A DNA stretch of 64,000 nucleotides from Amycolatopsis nivea (GCF_004522235.1 NZ_SDLT01000037.1:39679-103678); one strand, 5' to 3'. Positions 42,019-50,599 are shown, counted from the first letter of the stretch. Notes: generated from the sequence alone by a model not told the origin. Numbers and translations are program-made.

Positions 42019-43269
42019 ATGGCTCTGGAATCTTCGCGGATCGCCTACGAACGGACCCGGCGCAGCGTCGGCGGCGGGGTCGGGTCAGGCCTGCGCGCCG
42101 CGATGCGTCCTCATCCGCTCTTCGTGCGGGAGGCCCGAGGCGCGCATGTCTGGGACCTGGACGGAGATCGTTATGTCGACTACGTGATGGCCTGGGGCCC
42201 ACTGGTGCTCGGACACGGCGACCCGCGCGTGCTGGACGCCGTGTCCGAGGCCGCGAAGAAGATGCAGGTAGTCGGCACCGGTCACGCCCTCGAGTACCTC
42301 GCCGCGGAGGCGGTCCTCGAAGCCGTACCCCACGGCGAGCGTCTGCTGTGGAGCAACACCGGAACTGAAGCGGTGCAAGTAGCCCTGCGCCTAGCCCGAG
42401 CCGCGACGGGCCGGCGTCGCATCCTCAAATTCGCGAAGAGCTACCACGGTTGGCACGACACCGTTTACGCCGGGATGTCCGACGGCGACCGTTCTGCGGA
42501 GCCAGCAAGCAAAGGGCAGTCGCCGAGCGTTCTGGACGATCTGGTGGTCGCGCGTTTCAACGACGTCGCGCTGGCTTCGCGGCTTCTGAACGAGTCTGTC
42601 GAACGCGACATCGCCGCGGTGCTCGTCGATCCGGTGATGAGCAATGCAGGGGTTGAGGCACCTTCGCCGGAGTTCCTTTCCACGCTGCGAACTTTGTGCG
42701 ATCGGCATGGCGTTGTCCTCATCTTCGACGAGGTGATCGCCGGGTTCCGCATTGCGCGTGGTGGCGCGGCGGAGAAGTACGGGGTGCTTCCGGACTTGTC
42801 CGTCTACGGAAAGGCGATGGCCGGTGGGTTCACGCAGAGCGCCGTCGTCGGCCGGGCAGAGTTGGTCGATCAGGTGACGGATGGCGTCACTCATGCCGGG
42901 ACTTTCAATGCCAACCCGATCGCGCTCGCGGCCGTCGAGGCGACGATGCGCATCCTGGCTGATCCGGCTGTCTACGAGACGCTGGAGAAGACCTCGGGCG
43001 AGTTCGAATCCGTGGTCGGCGGTGTTCTCGGTTCGGTTCCCGGCAGCGGGAGCTTCAACCGGGTCGGGTCGCTGCTGCAGTACGTACCCGCAGGTGGGGC
43101 GACGGGTCTGCACGGCACGGGTGGGCTGTGGACGGTGCTGCTGGAGGGGATGGTGCGGGAGGGGGTGCTGTTGATGCCGTCGGGGAAGGTTTTTCTCAGC
43201 ACGGCGCATGCGGCGTCGGATATCGAGGCGACGGGGGAGGCACTTGAGAGGGTGCTGCGCCGGTTGTGA
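42019..43269 (+). CDS. Class III aminotransferase (glutamate-1-semialdehyde aminomutase-like)
   Basis: The 416-residue PLP enzyme resembles the HemL group: SNTGTEAVQVALRLARAATG, FAKSYHGWHD, IFDEVIAGFR and the PLP lysine K265 in SVYGKAMAGGF, with THAGTFNANPIALAA. Being last in a catabolic operon, it is unlikely to be the haem-pathway HemL and more probably transaminates an amino or oxo intermediate. Codons in the second half end more often in T and G than in the first half. A hairpin follows the stop. Confidence 0.85.
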   Translation: MALESSRIAYERTRRSVGGGVGSGLRAAMRPHPLFVREARGAHVWDLDGDRYVDYVMAWGPLVLGHGDPRVLDAVSEAAKKMQVVGTGHALEYLAAEAVLEAVPHGERLLWSNTGTEAVQVALRLARAATGRRRILKFAKSYHGWHDTVYAGMSDGDRSAEPASKGQSPSVLDDLVVARFNDVALASRLLNESVERDIAAVLVDPVMSNAGVEAPSPEFLSTLRTLCDRHGVVLIFDEVIAGFRIARGGAAEKYGVLPDLSVYGKAMAGGFTQSAVVGRAELVDQVTDGVTHAGTFNANPIALAAVEATMRILADPAVYETLEKTSGEFESVVGGVLGSVPGSGSFNRVGSLLQYVPAGGATGLHGTGGLWTVLLEGMVREGVLLMPSGKVFLSTAHAASDIEATGEALERVLRRL

Positions 43270-43275
43270 TCTCGG

Positions 43276-43297
43276 AGCGGCTTCTGGCGGAGCCGCT
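43276..43297 (+). terminator. Hairpin after the catabolic operon
   Basis: AGCGGCT at 43276-43282 pairs with AGCCGCT at 43291-43297 around an 8-base loop, seven bases after the aminotransferase stop. It is a modest terminator candidate without a U-tract. Confidence 0.45.
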
Positions 43298-43311
43298 GTT
43301 CCGATGCTCGC

Positions 43312-43327
43312 TCGCGAAGCTTCGCGA
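43312..43327. promoter_or_regulatory. 16-bp perfect palindrome upstream of the toxin-antitoxin genes
   Basis: TCGCGAAGCTTCGCGA is its own reverse complement. It lies 44 bases upstream of the toxin start and could be an operator or part of the preceding terminator. Confidence 0.45.
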
Positions 43328-43335
43328 AGACGGCT

Positions 43336-43364
43336 GTGTGCAGATGTGTGCAGATGTGTTACAT
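43336..43364 (+). promoter_or_regulatory. Tandem 10-bp repeats and -10 of a leaderless toxin-antitoxin promoter
   Basis: CAGATGTGTG (43341-43350) and CAGATGTGTT (43351-43360) are tandem repeats preceded by a further half copy. TTACAT (43359-43364) lies six bases before ATG 43371, the spacing expected of a -10 for a leaderless message. No Shine-Dalgarno sequence is present. Direct repeats in phase with one helical turn suit a ribbon-helix-helix repressor. Confidence 0.5.
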
Positions 43365-43370
43365 TTCGCT

Positions 43371-43688
43371 ATGACCATCGGGCTGTGGTGGGAGGAAGCT
43401 GGTGGTGAGTACATCCGCACACGATCGGCTCGATATCCCGGTGCCAGTGACATCGAGCCGGCCTGGACGTTGGAGGCGGCAGCCGATCCTCATCGGATCA
43501 CCCGCGATCCAGACCCGAAGAGTCATTGGGGGGACATTCGCGTGATCGGCTACTCGTCCGCAGCGGGATTCGTGATCACGGTGATCATCGATCACGTGGA
43601 TCACTCGGGTGTCAACGCCTGGAAGACCAGCGGCGCTGACCTGCGTGCGTACCGAGCGGCGCTGGGAGGAGAGGACGATGCATCATGA
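43371..43688 (+). CDS. Putative type II toxin (BrnT-like)
   Basis: The 105-residue protein contains AWTLEAAADPHRITRDPDPK, IRVIGYSSAAGFVITVIID and a final AWKTSGADLRAYR, the pattern of small RelE-fold toxins related to BrnT. The downstream gene overlaps by ATGA and encodes a ribbon-helix-helix protein, completing a toxin-antitoxin pair in BrnTA order. The ATG at 43371 is preferred over the longer frame from 43266 because family similarity and the promoter spacing both fit. Confidence 0.68.
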   Translation: MTIGLWWEEAGGEYIRTRSARYPGASDIEPAWTLEAAADPHRITRDPDPKSHWGDIRVIGYSSAAGFVITVIIDHVDHSGVNAWKTSGADLRAYRAALGGEDDAS

Positions 43689-44068
43689 CTGAGCCCATGA
43701 GCCGTGAACAGGTGCTGGCCGGGATTCAGGGAGAGATCGCCGAGCAGGAAGCCGCGGCGCGGCAGGAAGCCGATCCCGTCAAGCGCGAGCGCATGCTGCG
43801 GCACGCACGGTCCCGGCACGACTACGTCGAGGAAGAAGCGGACGCGGTCGCTGATGACATCGCCGAGAACGAGCAGTCCGCGCTGTCTCTGCGAGTGCCC
43901 GCGGCGCTCGCGGCCGAACTGAAGGCTCGCGCCGCGGCCGAGCACATTCCTACCTCTGCCTTGGTGCGGCGGATTCTCACCCAAGCAGTGCAACGATCGG
44001 ATGCGCCGGTGCTCACCGTCGAACAAGTCGAGCAGATCGCCCGACGGGTGTATCGCGAATCCGTCTGA
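43685..44068 (+). CDS. Ribbon-helix-helix antitoxin
   Basis: The 127-residue protein has a charged, coiled N-terminal half and the segment SALSLRVPAALAAELKARAA followed by HIPTSALVRRILTQAV, a ribbon-helix-helix DNA-binding unit. It overlaps the toxin gene by four bases and probably autorepresses the pair at the tandem repeats upstream. Confidence 0.7.
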   Translation: MTEPMSREQVLAGIQGEIAEQEAAARQEADPVKRERMLRHARSRHDYVEEEADAVADDIAENEQSALSLRVPAALAAELKARAAAEHIPTSALVRRILTQAVQRSDAPVLTVEQVEQIARRVYRESV

Positions 44069-44155
44069 GTTCGGCGGATCTGAACGAAACCTCGGCGGAC
44101 AAGCCGCAGATGGCCCGGCTCGGGTGAGTGAGCGGGTCGACGCGGTGGCAGCGGG

Positions 44156-44761
44156 TCAGTCCGCGTGCCAGCCAGGGTTCCGACCCATCAAGTTCAACAA
44201 CCGCTCCTGCCGAGACACCGACCCGCTGACCACCCCCGGCGCGGCGAAGAACCGATGTGTCGTGTCGGCAGCGACGGGGGATTCCGTCAACCCGGCGTAA
44301 ATCTCCCCAAGCCCGTCGCTGATCCAAGCGACCAGGTCAGCATCAAGCCGGTCATCCACCCCCAGCGCACGGGCGAGATCCCAGGCGTGAATGGCGGAAT
44401 CCGTAGCACGCACAGCCACCGCCTGGCGCCCAGTCACCTTCCCCAACGGGTAGTCGAGCACCTGATCCAGCGCACCAGGACGGCCGAAGGCGTCGGCGAC
44501 CAGCCGCACCGACGCGGCATAAGCAGCGAGCGGGTCGTCGCCGAGGGCGTCGGCGTCGCGCATGCGCAGGAAGTCCTCCCGGCTGCTCCCGGCCAGCAGA
44601 TCGACGTAGTTGAGATTCCCTCGCACCATGTGGTTGACCAGCTGGCGCACGTTCCATTCCGCACAGGGCGTCGGGGCCGTCCACTGGCCGGGGCGGACGG
44701 ACGGCAAGCGCTGGCCGAATTCGGTGCTGGCGGCGAGGAATCGGTCGAGAACGTCGATCAT
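44156..44761 (-). CDS. TIGR03086-type DinB/mycothiol-related protein
   Basis: The 201-residue protein has PTPCAEWNVRQLVNHMVRGN near residues 31-50, with His44, and ATDSAIHAWDLARALG near 120-135 with a second metal-ligand His. This is the DinB four-helix fold of the TIGR03086 / mycothiol-dependent maleylpyruvate isomerase group, common in actinomycetes and rarely assigned a substrate. It stands in line with the hydrolase gene at 44818. Confidence 0.8.
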   Translation of the reverse strand: MIDVLDRFLAASTEFGQRLPSVRPGQWTAPTPCAEWNVRQLVNHMVRGNLNYVDLLAGSSREDFLRMRDADALGDDPLAAYAASVRLVADAFGRPGALDQVLDYPLGKVTGRQAVAVRATDSAIHAWDLARALGVDDRLDADLVAWISDGLGEIYAGLTESPVAADTTHRFFAAPGVVSGSVSRQERLLNLMGRNPGWHAD

Positions 44762-44817
44762 GCCCGCCAGTCTTCCGCCGCGAGGGCGTCATGCGCTGGC
44801 GCAAATCCGACGTCGCA

Positions 44818-45723
44818 CTAGCGCTCGATGAACTCGGTCAACGCGGCCACGACGGCATCGGGTTGTTCATCCGGGATGAAGTGTCCGGAATCCGGGATGA
44901 CGACGCCGGTCGCGTTGTCCGCCCAGGGGCTGAGGGAAGCGGCCATGTCGGGGATCGAACCGTGGGAGGCGGAGATGCCCAGGACCGGGACGGTCAGACG
45001 CCGTTGCTCCAGGGTGGCGCGGTTCTTGCACGCTGACTCGGCCGCATCGCGGTAGTAGGCGAGCGAAGCCCGGAGACCGCCCTCGGCGGCGATGGCGGCG
45101 GCGTAATGGTCGGTTTCGGCACTGTCGAAAGTATCCGGGGACAGGGTTTTGGCTTTCAGAAACCAGTCGACGTACTCGCGTTCGCGACCGGCGAGCAGGG
45201 TCTCGGGAAGGTCGGGCACCAGGTGGAACGCGAAGTGCCAGGTCTTCCAGGCCCGCTCGGGATCCGTCGGGATGGACTCGGGGAGGGTGACTCCGGGGAT
45301 GCCGGCGTCGAGCAGCGCGACCCCGTGCAGGTGCGCTTCGTGCTGTAGGGCCAGCGAGAAAGCGACCCAGGCACCAACGTCGTGCGCGGCCAGGTAGTAC
45401 TTCGGCACGTCGAGCGCCGTCACCGCGGCCTGGACCTGCGAGGCGACGGTGTGGGTGTCGTAGCTGTCGTGCGGACGGTCGGAATGTCCTTGCCCGGGCA
45501 GGTCGATCGCGACGACGCGGAATCGCTCGGCGAGGCCCGGCATCGCTTTGCGCCAGGCCCACCAGGTCTGCGGGAATCCGGCGAGCAGAACCAGGGCGGG
45601 GCCGTTCGGCTGACCGCCTTCCACGGCATGCAGCTGGATGCCATCCGCATCGACCCAGCGGTGCGTGAAGCCGGGCAGGTCGGGCAGCGGCAGTGCGGAA
45701 ATCGGGTTCGCGGCGGCAGTCAT
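44818..45723 (-). CDS. Alpha/beta-hydrolase, epoxide-hydrolase-like
   Basis: The 301-residue hydrolase shows LLAGFPQTWWAWRKAMPGLA with the oxyanion-hole region and AIDLPGQGHSDRP. Its nucleophile elbow is AHDVGAW, with Asp in place of Ser as in epoxide hydrolases and haloalkane dehalogenases, and the catalytic His lies in DSGHFIPDEQP. The ATG at 45723 abuts a long palindrome shared with the divergent TetR gene, so it is very likely repressed by that TetR. Confidence 0.85.
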   Translation of the reverse strand: MTAAANPISALPLPDLPGFTHRWVDADGIQLHAVEGGQPNGPALVLLAGFPQTWWAWRKAMPGLAERFRVVAIDLPGQGHSDRPHDSYDTHTVASQVQAAVTALDVPKYYLAAHDVGAWVAFSLALQHEAHLHGVALLDAGIPGVTLPESIPTDPERAWKTWHFAFHLVPDLPETLLAGREREYVDWFLKAKTLSPDTFDSAETDHYAAAIAAEGGLRASLAYYRDAAESACKNRATLEQRRLTVPVLGISASHGSIPDMAASLSPWADNATGVVIPDSGHFIPDEQPDAVVAALTEFIER

Positions 45724-45730
45724 GACTCCA

Positions 45731-45772
45731 GCGTAGCGCATCTTGAACTGATCAGTCCAAGATGTGCTACGC
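45731..45772. promoter_or_regulatory. 42-bp palindromic operator between hydrolase and tetR
   Basis: Outer arms GCGTAGCGCATCTTG (45731-45745) and CAAGATGTGCTACGC (45758-45772) match at 14 of 15 positions. The centre ACTGATCAGT is itself a perfect palindrome. The site ends seven bases before the tetR start and begins seven bases from the hydrolase start. Confidence 0.75.
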
Positions 45773-45779
45773 TGGGCAG

Positions 45780-46355
45780 ATGGCCGGGAAGAAGCAGTTC
45801 GATGTGGACGTCGCACTCGACGCGGCGATGGTCCAGTTCTGGCGAACCGGATACGCCGACACCTCGCTCGACGACCTCTCCAAAGCGACCGGGCTGAACC
45901 GCAGTTCCATCTACTCCTCGCTCGGCGACAAGGACGCGCTGTATCTGCGCTGCCTGGACCGGTACGCGACGCGCTACGGGGACAGGTACGACCAAGCTCT
46001 GGCGAAGGCGGCCGAGGAACCGCTGGGGGCGATACGGGAATTCTTCGACGTCACCCTGAGCCGCATCGCTGACCCCGAAGTGCCGGACGGATGTCTCGTC
46101 GCCCAGACCGCGATGGCGATTCCGGTGCTGAGCCCGGGCATCGCGGCGCGCGCGACCGAAGTGCTGGGCCGCCAGCGCACGCGGCTGCGGACCGCGTTGC
46201 GTGCCGGGAAGGTGCCTGACGCGGATGACTTCGCCGTGCACCTCGCGGCGGTCAACCAGTCATTGGCGGTGATGAGCCGGGCTGGGGCGAGCCAGAAACA
46301 GCTCCGCGCGATCGTCGACATCAGCTTGGGTGCGCTTTCGCGGGCTCTGGGCTAG
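45780..46355 (+). CDS. TetR-family repressor
   Basis: The 191-residue protein has the TetR helix-turn-helix MVQFWRTGYADTSLDDLSKA, then TGLNRSSIYSSLGDKDALYL, and the C-terminal domain of the TetR_C group seen in AcrR-like regulators. Both this gene and the divergent hydrolase start at the edge of one large palindrome. The message would have almost no leader. It converges on the molybdoenzyme gene with a four-base overlap. Confidence 0.88.
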   Translation: MAGKKQFDVDVALDAAMVQFWRTGYADTSLDDLSKATGLNRSSIYSSLGDKDALYLRCLDRYATRYGDRYDQALAKAAEEPLGAIREFFDVTLSRIADPEVPDGCLVAQTAMAIPVLSPGIAARATEVLGRQRTRLRTALRAGKVPDADDFAVHLAAVNQSLAVMSRAGASQKQLRAIVDISLGALSRALG

Positions 46356-48523
46356 CCGTCTTTGGTGATCTCGCACAGGGAAGCGCGCAGTGGCGAGCTG
46401 CCGCTGGTCGGGTCGCTCGGGCCTTGGCTCAGCACAAGATTGAGGTTCGCGCTGTCGTCGCCGAACGGCGGGTAGCCGGGCTGGCCGAGTCCGTCGGCGG
46501 GCTGCCACCAGCCGTGCTGTCCGCACACGACATCGGGGCGCAGGTTGCCGTTGAACTTCGCCTTCGCGCGGATTCTCCCCAACGGCGTCTCCAACCGCAC
46601 CCAATCCCCGGCGGAGATTCCCCGGTCCGCGGCGGTTTCGGGATGGAGTTCGACGACCGGGTCGGGCGCGGATTTGCGCAGGCTGGTGATTTCCCGGTGC
46701 TGGGTTTCGCAGAAGAACAGCGACTTCGCGCAGGTGAGGATCAACGGGTAGCGCGTCGCCAGATCCGGCCGGGACCGCGGGCTGATCGACGGTTCGGCGA
46801 AGGTCGGCAGCGGCGGATATCCGTGTGTCCGCAACGGTTCTGAGTACAATTCGACCAGCCCGGACGGCGTCTTGAAGCCGCTCCGTTCGTACTTGCGGTA
46901 GACCGTCCGCAACGGCAGGCGGATTCCTTCCGGGGCGGCGCGCAGCTGCTCGAGGGTGAGGCCGCTGGGCGCGAGCTGGTGTCGCCAGGCCGCCTCGATG
47001 TCGCCATGGAAGAACTGATGGCCCACTCCGAGCGCGACGGCGAGATCGAAGATGATCCGCAGATCCGGCCGCGCCTCGCCGCGCGCGGCGACCAGCGGCT
47101 GTCGCAATTGGACAGTCGACTGCGCGGCCTGGCTGGTCTCGAAACCGATCCGCAGCGCTTCGGTCTCCCACGCACTCGTCGCGGGCAGCACGAGATCCGC
47201 TTGCTCCGCGGTCGGATTGAGGAACAAATCCGTGTGGACAAAGAAATCCAACGCACGGAGAGCGTCCCGGCCTCGCGCGCTGTCGCCGTGCGCCATGACC
47301 AGGTTGCCGCCGAAGTTGACCAGCGCCCGGGCCCGGTAAGGCACGCCGTCCAGCGCCGCACGGTAGAGGTCCTCGCCGGTGACGAACTCGAACCGGGCGG
47401 GTCCGAGCGGACGCTCCCGCACCCCGATGGTCTTGGCGCGCTGCTCGGGCACCAGCAGCTCCCGGCCGTCGACCGGGTTGGTCGGCACGGGCGTGAACAG
47501 CACGTTCCCGCCGGGCGCGTCGATGCATCCGGTGAGCGCGTAGAGCTGGCCGATGGCGCGTACGGTCTGGGTCGCGTTGCTGTGCTGCTCCAGCCCGCTC
47601 CAGGTGTAGAACGCGACCGGACGGTGTTCCCAGAGCAGCCGGGCCGTGGCGACGATCTGCTCCGCGGGCACGCCGGTGATCTCCTGCGCGACCTCGGGCG
47701 GGTACTTCGCGCACTCCTCGGCGATCAGGTCCCAGACCCGGCGCGACGGGCTGACCCGTTTCGCCGCGTTGGTCCACCGTTCGACGAATTCCTTGTCGTA
47801 CCAATCATTCTCGATCATCACGTGGGTGAGCGACAACGCGAGCGCCGCGTCCGTTCCGGGGCGGACGCGCAGCCATTCGTCGGCCTTGCTGGCCAGCCCG
47901 GCGCGCCGGGGATCGACCGCGACGAGCTTGGCCCCTCGCCGCAGCGCGGCGGTGGTCGCGGTGGCGTGCGCGAGCCGCGAGACCGACGGGTTGTAGCCCC
48001 AGTAGAGGATGCACTGCGCGTTTTCGAGATCGGGTAGGTAAGCGCCGGGGACCGGCTCGCCCCAGGTGTAGAGCGTGGCCAGGTGGCGGCCCCAGCCGCA
48101 GAGTTCCATGTAGCTGACGAAGTTGGGACTCCCGAAGGCGCGCCGGAGCCGGGTCAGCCATTCGACGGTGTCCGACATCGCCGACGTCGAGGGCGAGGAA
48201 CTGCCGAACACCACCGCTTCCGGACCCGATTCCTCCGCGATCGCGGTCAGCCGGGACGCGATCGTCGCCAGTGCTTCGTCCCAGCTGACGCGCTCCCATC
48301 CGGGGTCGGCCGCGCCTTTCGGGGCGGTGCGGCGAAGGGGATGCAACAGCCGGTCCGGATGCGCGACGATCTCCGGCGCGGCTTTGCCTTTGACACAGAT
48401 CGCGGCACCGGTCGGATGGCCAGGCAGCGGGCGGAGCGCGAGCAGCCGCCCGTCCTCGACCGTCGCGGTAGCCCCGCACCTCGACACGCACAGCGGGCAG
48501 AACGTCGGCACCTCGGTCGCCAT
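46352..48523 (-). CDS. Molybdopterin (bis-MGD) oxidoreductase
   Basis: The 723-residue enzyme starts with an iron-sulfur motif CPLCVSRC plus a fourth Cys (AAICVKG), C-x2-C-x3-C-x26-C, which binds a [4Fe-4S] cluster. A DMSO-reductase-family core follows with ELCGWGRHLATLYTWG, WGYNPSVSRLAHA, the VDPRRAGLASKADEWLRVRP MGD-binding region and a C-terminal dinucleotide-binding domain. No Tat signal is visible, so it is cytoplasmic; the substrate is unknown. No electron-transfer partner gene is adjacent. The ATG at 48523 begins the cluster domain; the longer frame is spurious. Confidence 0.88.
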   Translation of the reverse strand: MATEVPTFCPLCVSRCGATATVEDGRLLALRPLPGHPTGAAICVKGKAAPEIVAHPDRLLHPLRRTAPKGAADPGWERVSWDEALATIASRLTAIAEESGPEAVVFGSSSPSTSAMSDTVEWLTRLRRAFGSPNFVSYMELCGWGRHLATLYTWGEPVPGAYLPDLENAQCILYWGYNPSVSRLAHATATTAALRRGAKLVAVDPRRAGLASKADEWLRVRPGTDAALALSLTHVMIENDWYDKEFVERWTNAAKRVSPSRRVWDLIAEECAKYPPEVAQEITGVPAEQIVATARLLWEHRPVAFYTWSGLEQHSNATQTVRAIGQLYALTGCIDAPGGNVLFTPVPTNPVDGRELLVPEQRAKTIGVRERPLGPARFEFVTGEDLYRAALDGVPYRARALVNFGGNLVMAHGDSARGRDALRALDFFVHTDLFLNPTAEQADLVLPATSAWETEALRIGFETSQAAQSTVQLRQPLVAARGEARPDLRIIFDLAVALGVGHQFFHGDIEAAWRHQLAPSGLTLEQLRAAPEGIRLPLRTVYRKYERSGFKTPSGLVELYSEPLRTHGYPPLPTFAEPSISPRSRPDLATRYPLILTCAKSLFFCETQHREITSLRKSAPDPVVELHPETAADRGISAGDWVRLETPLGRIRAKAKFNGNLRPDVVCGQHGWWQPADGLGQPGYPPFGDDSANLNLVLSQGPSDPTSGSSPLRASLCEITKDG

Positions 48524-48604
48524 CGCGCACCTCCGGACTCTGCCTGGAAGTCGGCGCTGCCCCGTCCGGCGTAACAGCGGGAGTTTCAGCCGCGACTTTC
48601 CGGG

Positions 48605-50140
48605 GTGAGCAACGCCGCGCCGGTGCGGTTGTCCGAGCTGGTCGCCACCCTGTCGCTGGTGGCCGATCTCGGCATGGGCCGCCCGATGGAGCGCGTGCTG
48701 CGGCAGACCGTGATCGCGCTGCGGCTGGCCGACGCGGCGGGCGCCGACGACAGCGTGCGCGCGGCGGCTTACTACACGTCGTTGCTGACCTGGGTGGGCT
48801 GCGCCGCCGACACCAGCGAGCTGGCCGAGCTGTTCGGCGACGAGACCGAGCTGTACGCCGACAGCCACGACGGCGACCTCGCCGGGGTCGCGATGGCGAT
48901 GTTCGTCCTGCGGCACCTCGGCCGCGGCGGTCCGCGACTCCGCCGCGCCGCGCTCGTCGGCCGGTTCCTCGCGACGGCGGGCCGGTCGGTGCAGCAGGTC
49001 ATGCAGGCGCACTGCCAAAGCGCGAGCGAACTGGCCGGACGGCTCGACCTCGGCGAGGACGGCTGCCGTCCGCTGCTGCAGTCCTTCGAACGCTGGGACG
49101 GCCGCGGCGTCCCCGGCGACGCCGGCGGAGCGGACCTCGACCCGGCGATCCGGCTGGTGCAACTCGCCGACAACGTCGAGGCTTTCCACGACAGCGCGGG
49201 CGTCGACGGCGCGGTTACTGTCGCCCGGGAACGCCGCGGCACCCAGTTCGATCCGGAGCTGGTCGACTGTTTTCTGAACCACCGCGGCGACATCCTGGCC
49301 GAACTAGACCGGATCCAGGCCTGGGACGAGGTGATCGCCCTCGACCCGAGGCTCGGCGCGCAGTTGACTGAGGACGAACTTGACCGCGCATTGCAGGCGT
49401 TCGCCGACTTCGCCGACCTCAAATCCCCGCCTCGGCTGGGGCATTCCCGCGGAGTCGCTTCACTCGCCGCGGACGGTGCGACCCGGCTCGGTCTCCCGGC
49501 ACCGGACGTCCGGCTGGTCCGGCGCGCGGGCTGGGTGCACGACATCGGGATGATCGGCGTCCCGAGCGCGATCTGGAACGCGACCCGGCCGTGGTCGCTC
49601 GCGCAGGCCGAACGCGCCCGCACGCACCCGTACCTGACCGAACGGATGCTCGCCGGAATGCCCGGCCTCGCCGCGGTCGCCCGCTGCGCGGCGCACCACC
49701 ACGAACGCCTCGACGGTTCGGGTTATCCGCACGGACTTTCCGGCGACGCCCTGCCGATGCCGTCCCGGGTTCTCGCCGCCGCCGACGTCTACCACGCACT
49801 CGGCGAACCACGTCCGCACCGCGCGCCGCTGGTTCCCGACGCGGCCGCGCAGGTGCTGACCGCCGAAGCCCGCGCCGGACGTCTCGATCCCGATGCGGTG
49901 AGCGCGGTTCTGGCAGCGGCGGGCCAGCGGGTCCGTCGAACGCCGGACGGGTTGACCGCGCGGGAGACCGAGGTCCTGCTGCACTTGGCTCGCGGACTCT
50001 CGAATCCGGAGATCGCCGCCGCGCTCACGGTGTCCCGCAAGACGGTTTCGACGCATCTGGAGCACATTTACGCGAAACTCGGGGTGACGACTCGGACGCA
50101 GGCCGCGCTGGTCGCGATGCGCCGCGGGCTGACCGGGTGA
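48605..50140 (+). CDS. HD-GYP-type phosphohydrolase with C-terminal LuxR helix-turn-helix
   Basis: The 511-residue protein has an HD region with VHDIGMIGVPSAIW and, about 60 residues on, AAHHHERLDGSGYPHGLSG, which carries the HD-GYP signature. The N-terminal half holds a degenerate second copy (FERWDGRGVPGDAGG). The C-terminus is a LuxR helix-turn-helix, LTARETEVLLHLARGLSNPE. Together this suggests a nucleotide-responsive transcription factor. The GTG at 48605 is divergent from the molybdoenzyme gene by 81 bases, so it may regulate it. Confidence 0.85.
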   Translation: MSNAAPVRLSELVATLSLVADLGMGRPMERVLRQTVIALRLADAAGADDSVRAAAYYTSLLTWVGCAADTSELAELFGDETELYADSHDGDLAGVAMAMFVLRHLGRGGPRLRRAALVGRFLATAGRSVQQVMQAHCQSASELAGRLDLGEDGCRPLLQSFERWDGRGVPGDAGGADLDPAIRLVQLADNVEAFHDSAGVDGAVTVARERRGTQFDPELVDCFLNHRGDILAELDRIQAWDEVIALDPRLGAQLTEDELDRALQAFADFADLKSPPRLGHSRGVASLAADGATRLGLPAPDVRLVRRAGWVHDIGMIGVPSAIWNATRPWSLAQAERARTHPYLTERMLAGMPGLAAVARCAAHHHERLDGSGYPHGLSGDALPMPSRVLAAADVYHALGEPRPHRAPLVPDAAAQVLTAEARAGRLDPDAVSAVLAAAGQRVRRTPDGLTARETEVLLHLARGLSNPEIAAALTVSRKTVSTHLEHIYAKLGVTTRTQAALVAMRRGLTG

Positions 50141-50194
50141 AAGATCGGGCAGTTGCCCGATCCCCGGCAGTGCGGCGCGCCGTAAACCTGAGGC

Positions 50195-50599
50195 ATGACT
50201 ACACAACTCCAGGCCTCCCGCATCTCCCGAGCGGGCGCCTTCATCGAAGCATTGAGCAGACAGGACTTCGCGCGGATGTCGTCCGCAATGGACAGTGCGG
50301 TGCGGCTGACCGCCCTGCTGCCGCCGGGATTGCGCGAATTCCACGGACCGGCCGAGATCACCGCCGCGTTCACCCGCTGGTTCGGCGAGGTCGACGACTT
50401 CGAACTCGCCGAGGGCGAGGTGGACCGGGTCGGCCCGCGACTGCACCTGCGCTGGCGGGCACGAGTGCGAGCGGAACGGCTCGGCGAGGGGTGGTTCGCG
50501 GTGGAACAGCAGGCATACGTGGACGACGACGCGGACGGGCAGTTCACGCGGATGGTGTTGCTGTGTTCCGGTTATTGCCCGGAGAGCGGGGCGCGCTGA
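50195..50599 (+). CDS. SnoaL/NTF2-like protein
   Basis: The 134-residue protein fits the NTF2-like cone fold: a helical start (GAFIEALSRQDFARMSSAMD), LLPPGLREFHGPAEITAAFT, then four strands with RLHLRWRARVRAERLG and WFAVEQQAYVD. SnoaL-like proteins include cyclases, isomerases and stress proteins, and the substrate cannot be read here. It follows the HD-GYP gene by 54 bases and ends at a dispersed inverted repeat. Confidence 0.75.
   Translation: MTTQLQASRISRAGAFIEALSRQDFARMSSAMDSAVRLTALLPPGLREFHGPAEITAAFTRWFGEVDDFELAEGEVDRVGPRLHLRWRARVRAERLGEGWFAVEQQAYVDDDADGQFTRMVLLCSGYCPESGAR

Noticed and set aside
46260..47804. Long alternative frame inside the molybdoenzyme gene
   Set aside because: The overlapping frame carries the iron-sulfur and MGD motifs; this one is Arg/Pro/Ala-rich shadow sequence.
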